Source of the DNA: Dreissena polymorpha
Lineage: Eukaryota; Mollusca; Bivalvia; Myida; Dreissenidae
Length of the DNA: 64,000 bases
Reading direction: 5' to 3'
Assembly (NCBI RefSeq): GCF_020536995.1
Contig: NC_068357.1
Span: forward strand, 147,395,751 to 147,459,750
Made by a program: the position numbers and the translations under genes. Of this stretch, positions 8,927 through 24,079 are shown one piece after another (position 1 is the first letter of the stretch; each line of letters opens with the position of its first letter). Under the pieces are notes generated by a model. That model searched no databases. It worked only from the letters and a program-made list of their open reading frames with translations, and had not been told where the DNA came from.

Positions 8927-11340
8927 CTATTATTAGTTCCACGCAACGCATATCTGATTTCTTTTGAACATTGATTTTGTGACGTTATGATATTGTCAAC
9001 AAAAGATGAGATTGTCACAATTTACAGAAATATATACTTCCAATTTAAATTGTTAATTCTTTAAATAAATGTTCTTGATTAACGTACTTTTTTGTTTACA
9101 CACATTTTACGCTCTTCGTTTGAGACTTTTTTATCGTGGTGTTTTATCAAAGATCAATCAGTACTCTTGTTTATTGATAGATCACTAGTTTTATTGCCCC
9201 TGTGTTCAACACAACCCTTTATTTCGTTATGATCAGATACTGTGTCAACAAATATTAAATTACAACAAGTTTCCATAAGCCATGGGCAGCAGATGCCTGA
9301 TCATAACACATAATTTATGACACCTACATGCGGACATGTCTTCTTCTGGTAGTAGAATTGCGTGCTCATTTCTAGGACAATTAAGCACCAGATACTCAAG
9401 TGAAAGTAAATTGTCAGAAACTAAATACTTTATAAATAGAAACCAGTTTAATCAAAATTATGAAGTGAATGACGGACATTCGTTCCTACTCTAAGTTTGA
9501 AACAGGTGAACGTTCGTTCCTACGTTATTTTGGCGATCCGGTTATTGGTACTTAAATTATTTTATCGTGGACATTATTATCACATTTTATCCAAATAAAG
9601 ATTCCACTCTGGGCAATTTTTAACCGGAATTTGTAATATTATTATTACCATTATTAAATTGTGTGTTGCATTTCATATTTGCAACATATTTTTATTCAGG
9701 TTTTAGAATTTGTCGTGAGCATAAGATTGATAACATTAAAAGTAAATCGAATCGAGTAATAGTAACAAGGAGATCTGTAATTAGAGAAACCTTGTGAAAA
9801 TCGGGGCGACTTCAACTTCATTGCCACCGTATTGTAGACTTAGACGTGTGTTTTTAGCCTATGAGCGACCCTTGAATCATAGTACAGGCTGACCATGTTA
9901 GTTTGTTAGAAGTTCCATGTTGGGCGTGAATTTGAGGGAGTGGGCCCATTACAATATACATGTATACATGAACATATTGATTTCACAGTTTAGGTAATGG
10001 ATGTAATTGTACGAACCAATATCTGGATGTAAACATTATTTAGGAGCAACTGTCCGGGCGTAAAAAGTATGAAGGAAGAAATATCCGGACTCTAAAAAAG
10101 TTGTGAAAAAGATTGTTTCGGATGGTCAAAATAACGTTGGAACAAATGTTAGGTAGTTGAAACAACGTTGGAACAAATGTCTGCTTTGTCAAAATTAGCG
10201 TAGGAACGATTGTCAGCGGGAACAAAAGGCGTGATCATATTAAAGCGGTTAATATTTATTCGTTTTAAATCTTTATTTTTTTAAAGGCCTAACATTTAAC
10301 GTATTAAGCTTGTATCAGTAAAAGAAAACACGTTCATTGAGTAGGTCCTCGTCATGTAAAGAGTATTCGTCAGTGTACGGAACAACATATCAAAACAAAA
10401 AAAATTGTGTAGGTCCCTGATTTTTGTTGACCACAACGAGGTTAAATAATGTTCCCGAAAAATGCAAACATTTGAGATTTATTATATATATTTGTAACTT
10501 ATAATCACACACTCACTCACAGACTCACAGACTTTAAAAGTTGGAAGTCCTGACTTCCAAGCCTCAAATTTGGACGCCCCAGACATAAATATTGAAGTCC
10601 CACTTTTATTTCACAATTTTAATAGACCATACCGTAGGCCTACCGAATGTGATATCAATGAATACAAACATGTTCCAATGATCTAGAAATAAACATATTA
10701 TATTGAAAGATCTTTGCATGTTCCAGCTCTATCCATTACCCGATGATCTAGTTATAGTATGATTTCAATTTTCACCTAAATACGGTCAATATTGACGATG
10801 AATGTGTTAAAGAATGTCATTAACACAAACGTCCGCCATTTTACGCAAGTGCATATACAGATTGAATCGTAGGATGGGGGAATTCTAATTGAACATGCGT
10901 TAATAACGTGACGCGATCTGATAGCATAGAACACTGTTCATTTGTAACTTAAAAACGACAAATCAACGACTAAATTTAAAATGTTACATGCATTTCCTTT
11001 CAGAAAAGTTGGCGAACGTGAATGCGAATTTCTGAGAATACAAACGCGTCTTTCTTTAAATTTTACCGAGTACACTTGATCCCTATAACTTGTCAGGTCA
11101 TTCATGCATGTAGACCTATATGTATGCATAGTTTGGCAATCTCAAAACACGTTAATTACCTACATTTGCAATTTGTGTTAGGACCATTGGTATAACAAAA
11201 CAGATTAATCTTTTTTAAGTATTTTCAAATGCGTGTAATTAAACGTGTTATCCACAATGATTTCCAGATTTCATTATTTACGGAAAAGTTAAGAAAATTC
11301 TAGCAACAACAAAAAAAACATTTCTCGTATATATCGTATC
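8927..11340. other. Non-coding remainder of block A
   Basis: 8930-9050 matches 48030-48150. About 9690-11275 matches about 50230-51850 at high similarity and includes the block with repeated 'gttggaacaaatgt'-type phrases at 10125-10185. About 9050-9690 has no B counterpart. No supported coding region or RNA gene is seen. Confidence 0.55.
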
Positions 11341-11344
11341 AACA

Positions 11345-12010
11345 TTTGCCTTGTTCACCCTCTTGGACCACATTAATTGTCCGAGCTTCAAAAAATTTGC
11401 CCAGAACATTGTTACCCATTCTTTTTTGGACGAGTTCGAAATTGGATCTGTTTGCTTTAAAAACATGGCCGCCAAGGGGGTGGGGGGGGGGGGAGGGCAG
11501 GGCTTGTTTTTCCTTATACGAATTTAGGATAACCTTGTTAACAATTTAGAGGCCACATTTATTGTTCGATCTTCATTAAATTTGGTCAGATGATTTGTAT
11601 CAATGATTTCTTAGAAGGGTTCGAAAATGGTGCCAGTTGCTTGCAAAACATGGCCGCCAGGGGGCAGGGCATTTTTCCTTAAAAAGCTATAGTAAAAACC
11701 CTGGAAACACTCTAGAAGCCACATTTACTGTCCGATCTTCATGAAACCTGGTCAGAAGATTCATCTCAATGATATTTTTGATTTGTTTGAAAATGGTCTC
11801 GGTTGATTAAACAACTTGGCTTCCAGGGGGCGGGGAATTTATCCTTATATGCCTACAGTAAAAACCTTGTTAGAACTCTAAAAGTTACATTTATTGTTCA
11901 CTCTTCATGACAGTTTGTCAGATCATTTGTTCTAATTACATCTTGGGCTGCACAGAACAGGTCAGTCCCTTTGTATCTCAGGTGAGCGACTTTGGGCCTT
12001 TCATGCCATC
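11345..12010 (+). repeat. Roughly 165-bp tandem repeat of bivalve type
   Basis: Three to four diverged copies of a unit built on 'catggccgccagggggc', 'cttatatgcctacagtaa', 'aggccacatttattgt' and 'cgatcttcatgaaa'. It ends in 'tgtatctcaggtgagcgact'. Fragments recur at about 12690-12760, 55540-55690 and 55840-55950. From memory this resembles the 160-bp cores of pearl/Helitron-like elements and BIV160-type satellites of bivalves; I could not check this. Confidence 0.65.
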
Positions 12011-12400
12011 TTGTTTACTTATTGTTTCAAAATAAATATTTTACTATTGAATTTCTTGCTGTAGTTTCTTTTCATAGCGTGACAAAAATAGTTATGTTCA
12101 CTTTGTTAAGCAAATTTCGTTCATATTTCTTACATTCCAACTTAAAAACTCATCGCTAAACAAACATGTTATTCTGTATAGCTCGATAACATTATCCTGT
12201 CACTTGAGTACTACGTTATCTTAAATTAAACGCACAATCGTTGCCTGCATTTGTCTCGGTTTTGTCAATCTTGTACATATTATTGAAGCAACAATAAACG
12301 ATTAAAAGATTCATTAGTTCTCATTAAATCCATGTAAAAATGGTTTATCTACAGTGTGTTAAACCACACAAAGCCGATATTTCCATACACACGCGTTAGC

Positions 12401-12541
12401 ATAAACTAGGCGCGGCTATCTCATATCGAGTCCTTACAACGAAAGGGAGAGAATGCCATAGTAATTAGGCATAAACTAAGCGCGGCTATCTCATATCGAG
12501 TCCTTACAACTGAAAGGGAGAGAATGCCATAATAATTAGGC
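12401..12541 (+). repeat. Two tandem copies of a 70-bp unit
   Basis: ataaactaggcgcggctatc... is repeated once with a 70-base shift and only a few differences. There is no coding content. Confidence 0.85.
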
Positions 12542-12779
12542 AAACTAAACGTAAAAAAATCGATTACCTCAACACTTTTCATATCAACAGTCATGAAACT
12601 GTTTTGCTAACGTTAGAACAATTGTTTGCTCACGGTAAGCTTTTGTGATCGCCTTTTGTCCGTCGCGCGGCGTCAGCAATTTCCTTGTTTACACTCTTAA
12701 GGCCAAATTTATTTCCGATCATCATGAAATTTGGTCAAAAGATTAGTGCCAACAAGTGTAATTACATGTGCCCACGAAA

Positions 12780-13065
12780 CAGAAGAAATTTGAACTAGTG
12801 ACAACAATTTCAATAGGGGTCATTTACTGTCCAAGGCAAATGCGCATGTGAAGTATCCAGCCAATCGGCCAATTCGTTGATGAGTTATTGAACGGAAACA
12901 ATGTTCACACGTATTGTGACAGTGACCTTGACCTTTGACATAGTAACCCCAATTTCAATAAGGGCCATCTACTGTCCAGGGCCAATTTTCATGAGTTGAC
13001 GAGTTATTGATCAGAAACGCTTTTCCCACGTATTGTGCCAGTGACCATGACGTTTTTGTTGTTGA
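12780..13065 (+). repeat. Two partial copies of the 145-bp 'gacctttgac' repeat
   Basis: The phrases 'aatttcaataggggtcat', 'tactgtccaaggc', 'tgaagtat' and 'ttgacgagttattga' match the longer arrays at 18.6, 27.9, 40.9 and 54.3 kb. Confidence 0.75.
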
Positions 13066-13355
13066 CATAAAACAAATGCCTAATGACTAATAAATGGAAG
13101 TCAAGTTCGATAACAATCCAAAATAGTTTGGCATCCGATGGGGTCTAGGTTTTACGAAGGGCTTATATTTATATGTATGCATCTGTCTTTTTTATTTTAA
13201 GTTTGTGTCTTGATTATAAAGAAAACTGCAATATAATACAATATTCTTGTTTGCTGACTTAGAGGTATCGATGTTTAAGTATATATGTACACGACTACAC
13301 GCATTACCTGTAGAGGAACTAAAGATAAGTTTGATGTGTAATCTCAACACTTTAA

Positions 13356-13831
13356 AGGGGCCTTTTCACGTTTTGGTAAATTGACAAAATTCAAAATGTG
13401 TGTTCCAGATTTGCACATTTTCGTTGTAGTTATGATATTTGTGAGGAAACAGTAATACTGAACATTTACCATGCTCTAAAATATGAATTATATGCATATT
13501 TTGACGATTTAAAAACATTAAAATTATAGAGCGTTGCAACGCAAAACGATGCATAATTTGGAGAGTTCTGTATTTGTCGTAATATTATGTGATGCTAGAG
13601 AATTGCTTATATAAAGTATAAAATACACCACTCATTGGTGGTCTAAGCGATCGACTTTTACTCCAGGGGTCAGTGGTTGGAGCCCAATTGAAGATTACTT
13701 TTTTTCTTTTTTTTAAATATTATTCTTGTTGTTTTTTTACTGGATATTTTTAGATCCAATGTTTACATTTATCAATATAAAGCATTTAATGACAAAGTTC
13801 AATACGTGCCAAAATCTGTGAAACAATCCCT
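13356..13831. mobile_element. 476-bp MITE with TTAA target duplication and a tRNA-like segment
   Basis: The ends are imperfect inverted repeats (AGGGGCCTTTTCACG... and ...GAAACAATCCCT), flanked on both sides by TTAA (13352-13355 and 13832-13835). There is no transposase frame. Near 13640-13690 is a stretch resembling a decayed tRNA with a B-box-like 'ggttggagccc'. TTAA duplications are typical of piggyBac-type insertion, but the terminal bases are not the usual CCY, so the superfamily is uncertain. Confidence 0.6.
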
Positions 13832-14066
13832 TTAATATTTATAATAGAAGAACATGGAATCGAAGGGGAACTGTCACCCCTCAATTAACACGCATAACTC
13901 AGCTTTAAACTTATAAAATATATGCTTTGGTAAACACATTTTAATCAACATGATTATTTGTCATGTACAATTCGACATATGCACCGAAAGCTCATTATTA
14001 ATTACACTTTTACTAGTTTCATTAATGTTTTCAAACAACATAGCTTTGCACAAATCATATACAAAT

Positions 14067-14227
14067 ATGGTCATTGTACTTATAACTTTAATTTTCATGA
14101 TCGTGTTCAACGCACAAACTTATCAGACGCTATATAGTACGATACCTTCAGCACATACATGCGACATTTCTACCGAGGTCATAGATAGCAAGACATCGTG
14201 TCAAAACAATGGCAAACAGACTTTTAC
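14067..14227 (+). CDS. Possible signal-peptide exon, unassigned
   Basis: An ATG at 14067 opens MVIVLITLIFMIVFNAQT, which looks like a cleavable signal peptide, followed by about 35 residues with two cysteines, and meets a GTAAGT donor at 14228. It lies about 500 bases upstream of the ShK exon and on the same strand. It ends in phase 2, whereas the ShK exon needs a phase-1 partner, so direct splicing between them does not work. It may belong to another isoform, need a small exon between, or be a relic. Confidence 0.35.
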
Positions 14228-14720
14228 GTAAGTTATAAAAATTAACCTATTCCTTTAAGTGTTGTTTTTCATTTAATAGAACTATATTTTAATTTCTGTT
14301 TTTGACACGGCCTTTGCCATGTGGTATTTCACATACTTCAGTATTGGCATTAATCTTCGGGGTCGGGTAATTTAAAAAATAATCATTGACTTTATTGAAC
14401 TGAACTCGATTAAAAGTCTATTTAAATATTAAGCCCGCATGGGGATAGTCATGGCATATGCATGTTTATATTGATGAGTGTATGATATTTTCAAATCGGA
14501 AAATGACATTATGTATACAGTTCTTGTGTTTAGTTAGTTTCTAACAGCATAGGTGCGTTTACAATTTTCGAGTGCGAGTTGTATACTAGTTTATGCCATT
14601 CCAAGACAGTGATTCTACAAAACTATGTAAAAAGGGTTAATGTGATTGAACAGCTGAAAACCGAAACGTGTTATAAATTATTTTTATTTTGAGTCATAAT
14701 TTATTATTTTATTATAATAG

Positions 14721-17284
<2,564 letters not shown>

Positions 17285-17627
17285 AACTTTGTAAAACGAG
17301 CGTTTGGGATTTGCATATAACTATTAAAAACAAGTTCACGTTTAAAAGGTATTATTGATAATATTTCTGTTCATATTTGGAATAAACAGTTGATTAATAT
17401 GGTTAAATTCGCGGCAAGCGCGACAAAAAACTTCGAGCCTTAGAAACTCCGAGCCAAACGTTCCCTTGTTTTTTTTGCTTATGTATTCAACACAAAATGT
17501 GAAATGTAAGAGAATCCATGCTGCTGAAACACCATTCTTCTGACTGTATTTCAAAAACATAATACACAAAGGTGTGTTAAGTGTTACATTATTTTTTATA
17601 TATTACCCATTACTAAAAAGGGATATG
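17285..17627 (+). other. 3' flank of lectin copy 1 with poly(A) signal
   Basis: AATAAA at 17381-17386 lies about 97 bases after the stop codon and is a plausible polyadenylation signal. The same motif is kept after copy 3 (39938-39943). The flank is shared by all four copies. Confidence 0.6.
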
Positions 17628-17633
17628 CATACG

Positions 17634-17892
17634 AGTCGCATTCTGAGAAAACTGGACTTAATGCATGTGCGCAAAGTGTCATCCCAGATTAGCCTGTGAA
17701 GTCCGTACAGGCTAATCAGGGACGACACTTTCCGCCTAAACTTGATTTTCGGTAAGGAGGGACTTTCTTGAAACTAAAAATACCATAAAAGCGGAAAGTG
17801 TCGTCCCTGATTAGCCTGTGCGGACTGCACAGGCTAATCTGAGACGACACTTTACGCACATGCATTAAGCCCAATTTTCACAGAGCACGACA
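17634..17892. mobile_element. 259-bp foldback MITE, lectin copy 1 flank
   Basis: The outer ends are inverted repeats of about 60 bases, including GCTTAATGCATGTGCG-type and CCCAGATTAGCCTGTG-type segments. A second nested inverted pair (AATCAGGGACGACACTTTCC) lies inside. The flanks carry a CATACG/CATATG duplication, and copies 2 and 3 show the empty site. The same element at the same site in copy 4 implies a shared ancestor. Confidence 0.85.
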
Positions 17893-17898
17893 CATATG

Positions 17899-18590
17899 TT
17901 TGTTTAGTCATTGGCTTATAAAACACGCAACTAAGTCATATTTATAAACAAGCAAAATAATGTCAAAAGCAAATTTACTTTTTTTAAACAATTAAACAAA
18001 ATAATCAGCTAAAAGAATATATAATTATTTAACATTAAGGAACAGAATCATGATATTTGGAATTTTCAATGATATCTGTATATTCGAAAACAGACGCCGA
18101 ATTTGTCAATTCCCTCGATCCTACTTTGTAACTTTTTTGTTCACACACCTCTACAAAATATCGATCACAATATCGATCATTCAAAGAGAATACGAGAGAA
18201 TACGAGATAGCCGGAAATATGAGCCTAAAGAGTACAAGCAATCGGGAATTGACTGTATTCCGCTCTGTTTAAAACATGCCTAGGTAAAAGTTCATAAAAT
18301 GACCTTATTGAAAAGTTGACAAAGAATTTACCACATTTTTAATGTGACTGTACTGAAGCTTTACAATGGAAACATCTCCCATGCGGTTGTTGTCATATTG
18401 TGAGGTCTCAAGAGAAGAATTATGAATTGTTTTACTTTCAGGCTTAATGGGCATATCGACGGTATTTCTCATGAATATGCTAACATATTAATGTTAAGCA
18501 CATATTCTCTTTTTAAACATGTATAGCAAGTGAGAAATAATACAGCATTACTTCGACAAGTGTTCCTTGGTCGGAAACATATGCCCCCCA
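17899..18590 (+). other. Shared non-coding 3' flank
   Basis: This is conserved with 27200-27890 and 40200-40870 (partly 53900-54230) and carries no gene. Short open frames here lack motifs, and their counterparts in other copies are interrupted. Confidence 0.55.
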
Positions 18591-19085
18591 AAGCAGGGCT
18601 TTGACCTAGTGACCCCAATTTCAATAGGGGTCATCTACTGACCAAGGCCAATTCACATGTTCATTATCAAGCCAATCGGTGAATCAGTTGACAAGTTATT
18701 AATTGGACATGATTTCACACTAAGTGTGTAACAGTGACATTGACCTTTGACCTTGTGACCCAAAATTCAATAGGGGTCATCTACTGTCCAATTCCAATGC
18801 ACATGTAAAGTATCAAGCCAATCGGTGAATCAGTTGACGAGTTATTTATCGGAAACGATTTCACACTTAGTGTAATAGTGACTTTGACCTTTGATCTAGT
18901 GATTCCAATTTCAATAGGGTTCATCTACTGTCCAATACTTATATCAGGCCAATCGGTCAATTTGTTGACGAGTTATTAATTGGAAACGATTTTCACACTT
19001 AGTGTGATAGTGACCTTGACCTTTGACCTAGAGATCCCAATTTTCAAAGGGGCCATCTACTGTCCAAGGCCAATGCACATGTAAC
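18590..19085 (+). repeat. 145-bp 'gacctttgac' tandem array
   Basis: About three and a half copies of a unit that includes 'gtgaccttgacctttgacc', 'caataggggtcatctactgt', 'tatcaagccaatcggt' and 'gttgacgagttatt'. The same array follows every lectin copy. Confidence 0.9.
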
Positions 19086-22000
19086 ATGGATTGTCCAATT
19101 TAATGCGTTCCCCATTTCTTTAAGTTGTATCATCTGTCCATACGTTATTTTCTTTCCAAAGAGTCTGAATTAACATGGTTTGTCCAATATAATTTGTTTT
19201 CAATTTCTTAAAGTTTTATCATATGTCCATACTTAATGTGGTTCCCAATGTGTCTGAATTAACGTGGTTTGTCCAATATAATGCGCCACCTATTTCTTAA
19301 AGTTGTATCATCTGTCTATATTGAATGTGGTTTCCAATGTGTCTAAATTAAGGTGGTTTGTCCAATATAATGCGATCCCTATTTCTTAAATTGTTATCAT
19401 CTGTCCATACTTTATGTGGTACACTTTGCGTGGTTTGTCCAATATAAGGCGTTCCCGATTTTTTTAAGTTGTATAATCTGTCCATACGTAATGTTCTTTC
19501 CAAGGAGTCTGAATTAACGTGGTTTGTCCAATTAATTTGTTCTCAATTTCTTACAGTTTTATCATATTTACATACTAAATGTGGTTCTCAAGGTGTCTGA
19601 AATAATGTGGATTGTCCAATATAATGCGCCGCATATTTCTTAAAGTTTAAGCATCTATCTATATTTAATGTGGTTTCCAAGATGTCTGAATTAACGTGGT
19701 TTGTCCAATACAATGCGTTCCCCATTTCTTAAAGTTTTATCATCTGCCTATACTTAATGTGGTATCCTAGGTGTCTGAATTAACGTGGTTTGTCCAATAT
19801 AATGCGTTTCCTATTTCTTTAAGTTGTATCATCTGTCCATACGTTATGTGGTTTCCAAGGAGTCTGAACTAACGTGGTTTGTCAAATATAATTTGTTCTC
19901 AATTTCTTACAATTTTATCATCTGTCCATACGTAATGTGGTTTCCAAAGTGTCTGAATTAACGTGGTGTGTACAATATAATGCGCCACCTATTTTTTAAA
20001 GTTTTATCAGCTGTCTGTATTTAATGTGGTTTCCAAGGTGTCTGAATTAACGTGGTTTGTCCAATTTAATGCGTTCCCCATTTCTTAAAGTTTTATCATC
20101 TGTCCATATTTAATGTGGTTTCCAATGTCCCTGAATTAACTTGGTTTGTCAAATATAATGCGGTTCTTATTTCTTAAATTGTTATCATCTGTCCATACTT
20201 AATGTGGTACACTTGGTGTCTGAATTTGCGTGGTTTGTCCAATATAAAGCGATCCCCATTTCTATAAGTTCTATAATCTGTCCATACGTAATGTTCTTTC
20301 CAATGAGTCTGAATAAACGTGGTTTGTCCAATTAATTTGTTCTCAATTTCTTACAGTTTTATCATATATCCATACTGAATGTGGTTCCCAAGGTGTCTGA
20401 ATTTATGTGGTTTGTCCAGTATAATGCGCCACCTATTTCTTAAAGTTAAGCATTTGTCTATATTTAATGTGGTTTCCAAGATGTCTGAATTAACGTGGTA
20501 TGTCCAATACAATGCGTTCCCCATTTCTTAAAGTTTATCATCTGCATATGTGGTATCCTAGGTGTCTGAATTAACGTGGTTTGTCCAATATAATGCGTTC
20601 CCTATTTCTTTAAGTTGTATCATCTGTCCATACGTTATGTGGTTTCTAAAGAGTCTGAACTAACGTGGTTTGTCCAATATCATTTGTTCTCAATTTCTTA
20701 CAGTTCTATCATCTGTCCATACTTAATTTGGTTTCCAAAGTGTCTGAATTAACGTGGTGTGTACAATTTAATGCGCCACCTATTTCTTACAGTTTTATCT
20801 GCTGTCTGTATTTAATGTGGTTTCCAAGGAGTCTGAATTAATGGGGTTCGTCCAATATAATGCGTTCCCCATTTCTTAAAGTTTTATCATCTGTCCATAT
20901 TTAATGTGGTATCCAATGTCTCTGAATTAATGTGGTTTGTCCAAAATAATGCTTTCCCAATTCTAACAGTTTTATCATCTGTCCTTTCTTATATTGGTTT
21001 CAGAGGTGTCGGAATTAACATTGATTGTCCAATATAATGCGTTCCACATTTCTTTAAGTGGTATCATCTGTCCATGCGTAATTTTCTTTCCAAAGAGTCT
21101 GAATTAACATGGTTTGTCCAATATATTTTTTTTTTCAATTTCTTAAAGTTTTATCATATGTCAATATTGAATGTGGTTCCCAATGTGTCTGAATTAACGG
21201 GGCTTGTCAAATATAATGCGCCACCTATTTCGTAAAGTAGTATCATCTGTCTATATTTAATGTGGTTTCCAATGTGTCTGAATTAACGTGGTTTGTCCAA
21301 TATAATGCGATCCCTATTTCTTAAATTGTTATCATCTGTCAATACTTATTGTGGGACACGTGGTGTCTGAATGTGCCTGGTTTGTCCAATATAAAGCGAT
21401 CCCTATTTCTTTAAGTTCTATAATCTGTCCATACGTAATGTTCTTCCCAAGGAGTCTGAATCAACGTGGTTTGTCAAATTAATGTGTTCTCAATTTCTTA
21501 CAGTTTGATCATCTATCCATACTTAATGTGGTTCCCAAGGTGTTTGAATTAATGTGGTTTGTCCAATATAATGCGCCACCTATTTCTTAAAGTTTAAGCA
21601 TTTATCTATATTTAATGTGGTTTCCAAGATGTCTGAATTAACGTGGTTTGTCCAATACAATGCGTTCCCCATTTCTTAAAGTATAACCATCTGCCTATAC
21701 TTAATGTGGTATCCTAGGTGTCTGAATTAACGTGGTTTGTCCAATATAATGCGTTCCCTATTTCTTTAAGTTGTATCATCTGTCCGAACGTTATGTGGTT
21801 TCCAAGGAGTCTGAACTAACGTGGTTTGTCGAATATAATTTGTTCTCAATTTCTTACAGTTTTATCATCTGTCCATACTGAATGTGGTTTCCAGAGTGTC
21901 TGAATTAACGTCGTGTGTACAATATAATGCGCCACCTATTTCTTAAAGTTTTATCATCTGTCCATATTTAATGTGGTTTCCAATGTCTCTGAATTAACGT

Positions 22001-22555
22001 GGTTTGCCCAAAATAATGCTTTCCCAATTTCTAATAGTTTTATCAACTGTACTTTCTTTATTTGGTTTCAAAGGTGTCTGAATTAACATTGATTGTCCAA
22101 TATAATGCGTTCGACATTTCTTAATTGGTATCATCTGTCTATAGGTAATTTTCTTTCCAAAGAGTATGAATTAACGTGGTTTGTCTAATATAATTTGTTC
22201 TCAATTTCTTACAGTTTAATCATCGTTCCATACTTAATGTGGTTCCCATGGTGTCTGAATTAACGTGGTTTCTCCAATATAATGCGTTCAACATTTCTTA
22301 AAGTTGTATTATCTGTCCATACTTTTAGTGGTTTTCAATGTGTCTGAATTGACGTGTTTTGTGTATTACAATGCGTTCCGCATTTCTTTAAGTTGTATTA
22401 TCTGTCCATACTTTATGTGGTTCCCAAAGTGTCTGAATTAACGTGGTCTGTAAAATATTATGTGCCAACTATTTCTTAAAATTGTATAATCTGTCCATAT
22501 TTAATGTGGTTTCCAAGGTGTCAGAATAAACGTGGTTTGTCCAATATAAAGGTAT
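19085..22555 (+). repeat. About 89-bp satellite with higher-order structure
   Basis: Roughly 39 copies of an 89-91-base unit (phrases 'gtctgaattaacgtggtttg', 'tccaatataatgcg', 'atttcttaaagttttatcat', 'ctgtccatacttaatgtgg'). Variant units recur in order: the 'cctaggtgtctg' variant at about 19766, 20560 and 21712, and the 'taatgttctttcc' variant at about 19490, 20286 and 21432. This indicates higher-order blocks of about 795 and 1150 bases. There is no coding content. Confidence 0.92.
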
Positions 22556-22559
22556 ATTT

Positions 22560-24075
22560 GTATCTCGAATACTGTATCCTATGTTAATTATGAATTGTGT
22601 AAGTAAGCTTGTGTTTTTTTATTTACCCCGTATTACAAATACATATTGTTTTGTTCATGCAAGGTTTCTAATAAGGTCGTTTGAAATGATGAAAAAGTTA
22701 CTATTCACCGTGAACACGAATCTAAATAGATCATCTATAATTTCGTTGCGTATACACGGTCGTTTATTGTGAAATACTAACTTTTACTAATACTTCTACC
22801 AATATTAATACAGACATTATTCCATTGGATAAACCGTTATGTATTTTACTGATAAAACTTGTCCTTAAAGATTATCTATCATTTCGTTTCGTATAGGTGG
22901 TCGTCAATAGGGAAATATATTACGTAAACAAACACTCATGCCTATATTACTTTTATCCCAGATATAATTTTAAGAATTTTAAAAGCAACTGATTTATATG
23001 TCTCGCAAACTACGTTCCATTGTTAAGAATTTACTTCCTTCTATCTTCGTCAATACAATTTAAGAACAATGAAGGGACTGATGGTACCATCACTGTCCTT
23101 TTCTGTTGTTGCGGAAATGCCATTGTTACATCATTAACTTGTTACAAAATATTGTGAATTTATACAGTATTATCTTTCTGCAGAAACGTTGTATATACAA
23201 CAATTATTAAAATGAAATTGTAAGTTCCACTATCAACATTACTTGTAAAATAGTCATATTTTATAGGCTTCGAGCAGGTATAAGCTTTATATCCGAATAT
23301 CAGATTAAATGTTATTGTTGTTGTTGTTGTATACAATGGCATTTGTTTTTAAATGCAATCAAATAGCTTCTTTTCCCATTTGATTTACATCATATGCAGC
23401 ATATGTATTTTTTAATTTTTCGTAACTACACAACTAGACACCATTGTGTATTCTCACTTAGTCTCTTCTACACAAAGTACGAAAATCCTCTTAAATTTTA
23501 AATTATGAGCCCAAATCAAAATTTATAATATGCATTTCACATCGACGTAACTAGTTAACTTTAGATATAGCTTTTTTCTATTTTCATGAATATATTTGCG
23601 TTCATTGAGTCGCTTTGCTTCAGCTTGTTTTTTTGTTTTTTTGATAATTTAGATTTTGATGGGTGCTGAAATGTAATTAGTAACACAGGTACTTCTTAGT
23701 TTTACACATATGAACAATATGTTGACAAAGTCTACGCGTTGTTATTAAATGGTTGCAATATATATCAATTGGGAATACATGTATCAACAAATTCACGTGA
23801 ATAAAACATCGAATGGAAATCATGTTTCAAAAGTTGTGTTCTTTTTGCCAAAGATTTGTCACATGGTAGGACTATTGTGCAGCCAATATAAAGGAAACCT
23901 GTTCCTAGTGTCTAATAAAAGACTCGTGCATATGGAAAATACCTGCATTTACAAATCGGCTGAATAACATGAATATCGTGTAACTCGAGAACCTTTATTG
24001 ATTGATTTTGTTTTTGTTCTAATAATATACTTACACAAAGACTTACACAATATAGTTCAAGATTTAGCGCAATGT
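22560..24075. other. No recognised feature between two satellite arrays
   Basis: This is AT-rich single-copy-looking sequence with small frames (such as 22581-22772 and 23749-23967) that show no motif or start context worth calling. Confidence 0.4.
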
Positions 24076-24079
24076 TAAA

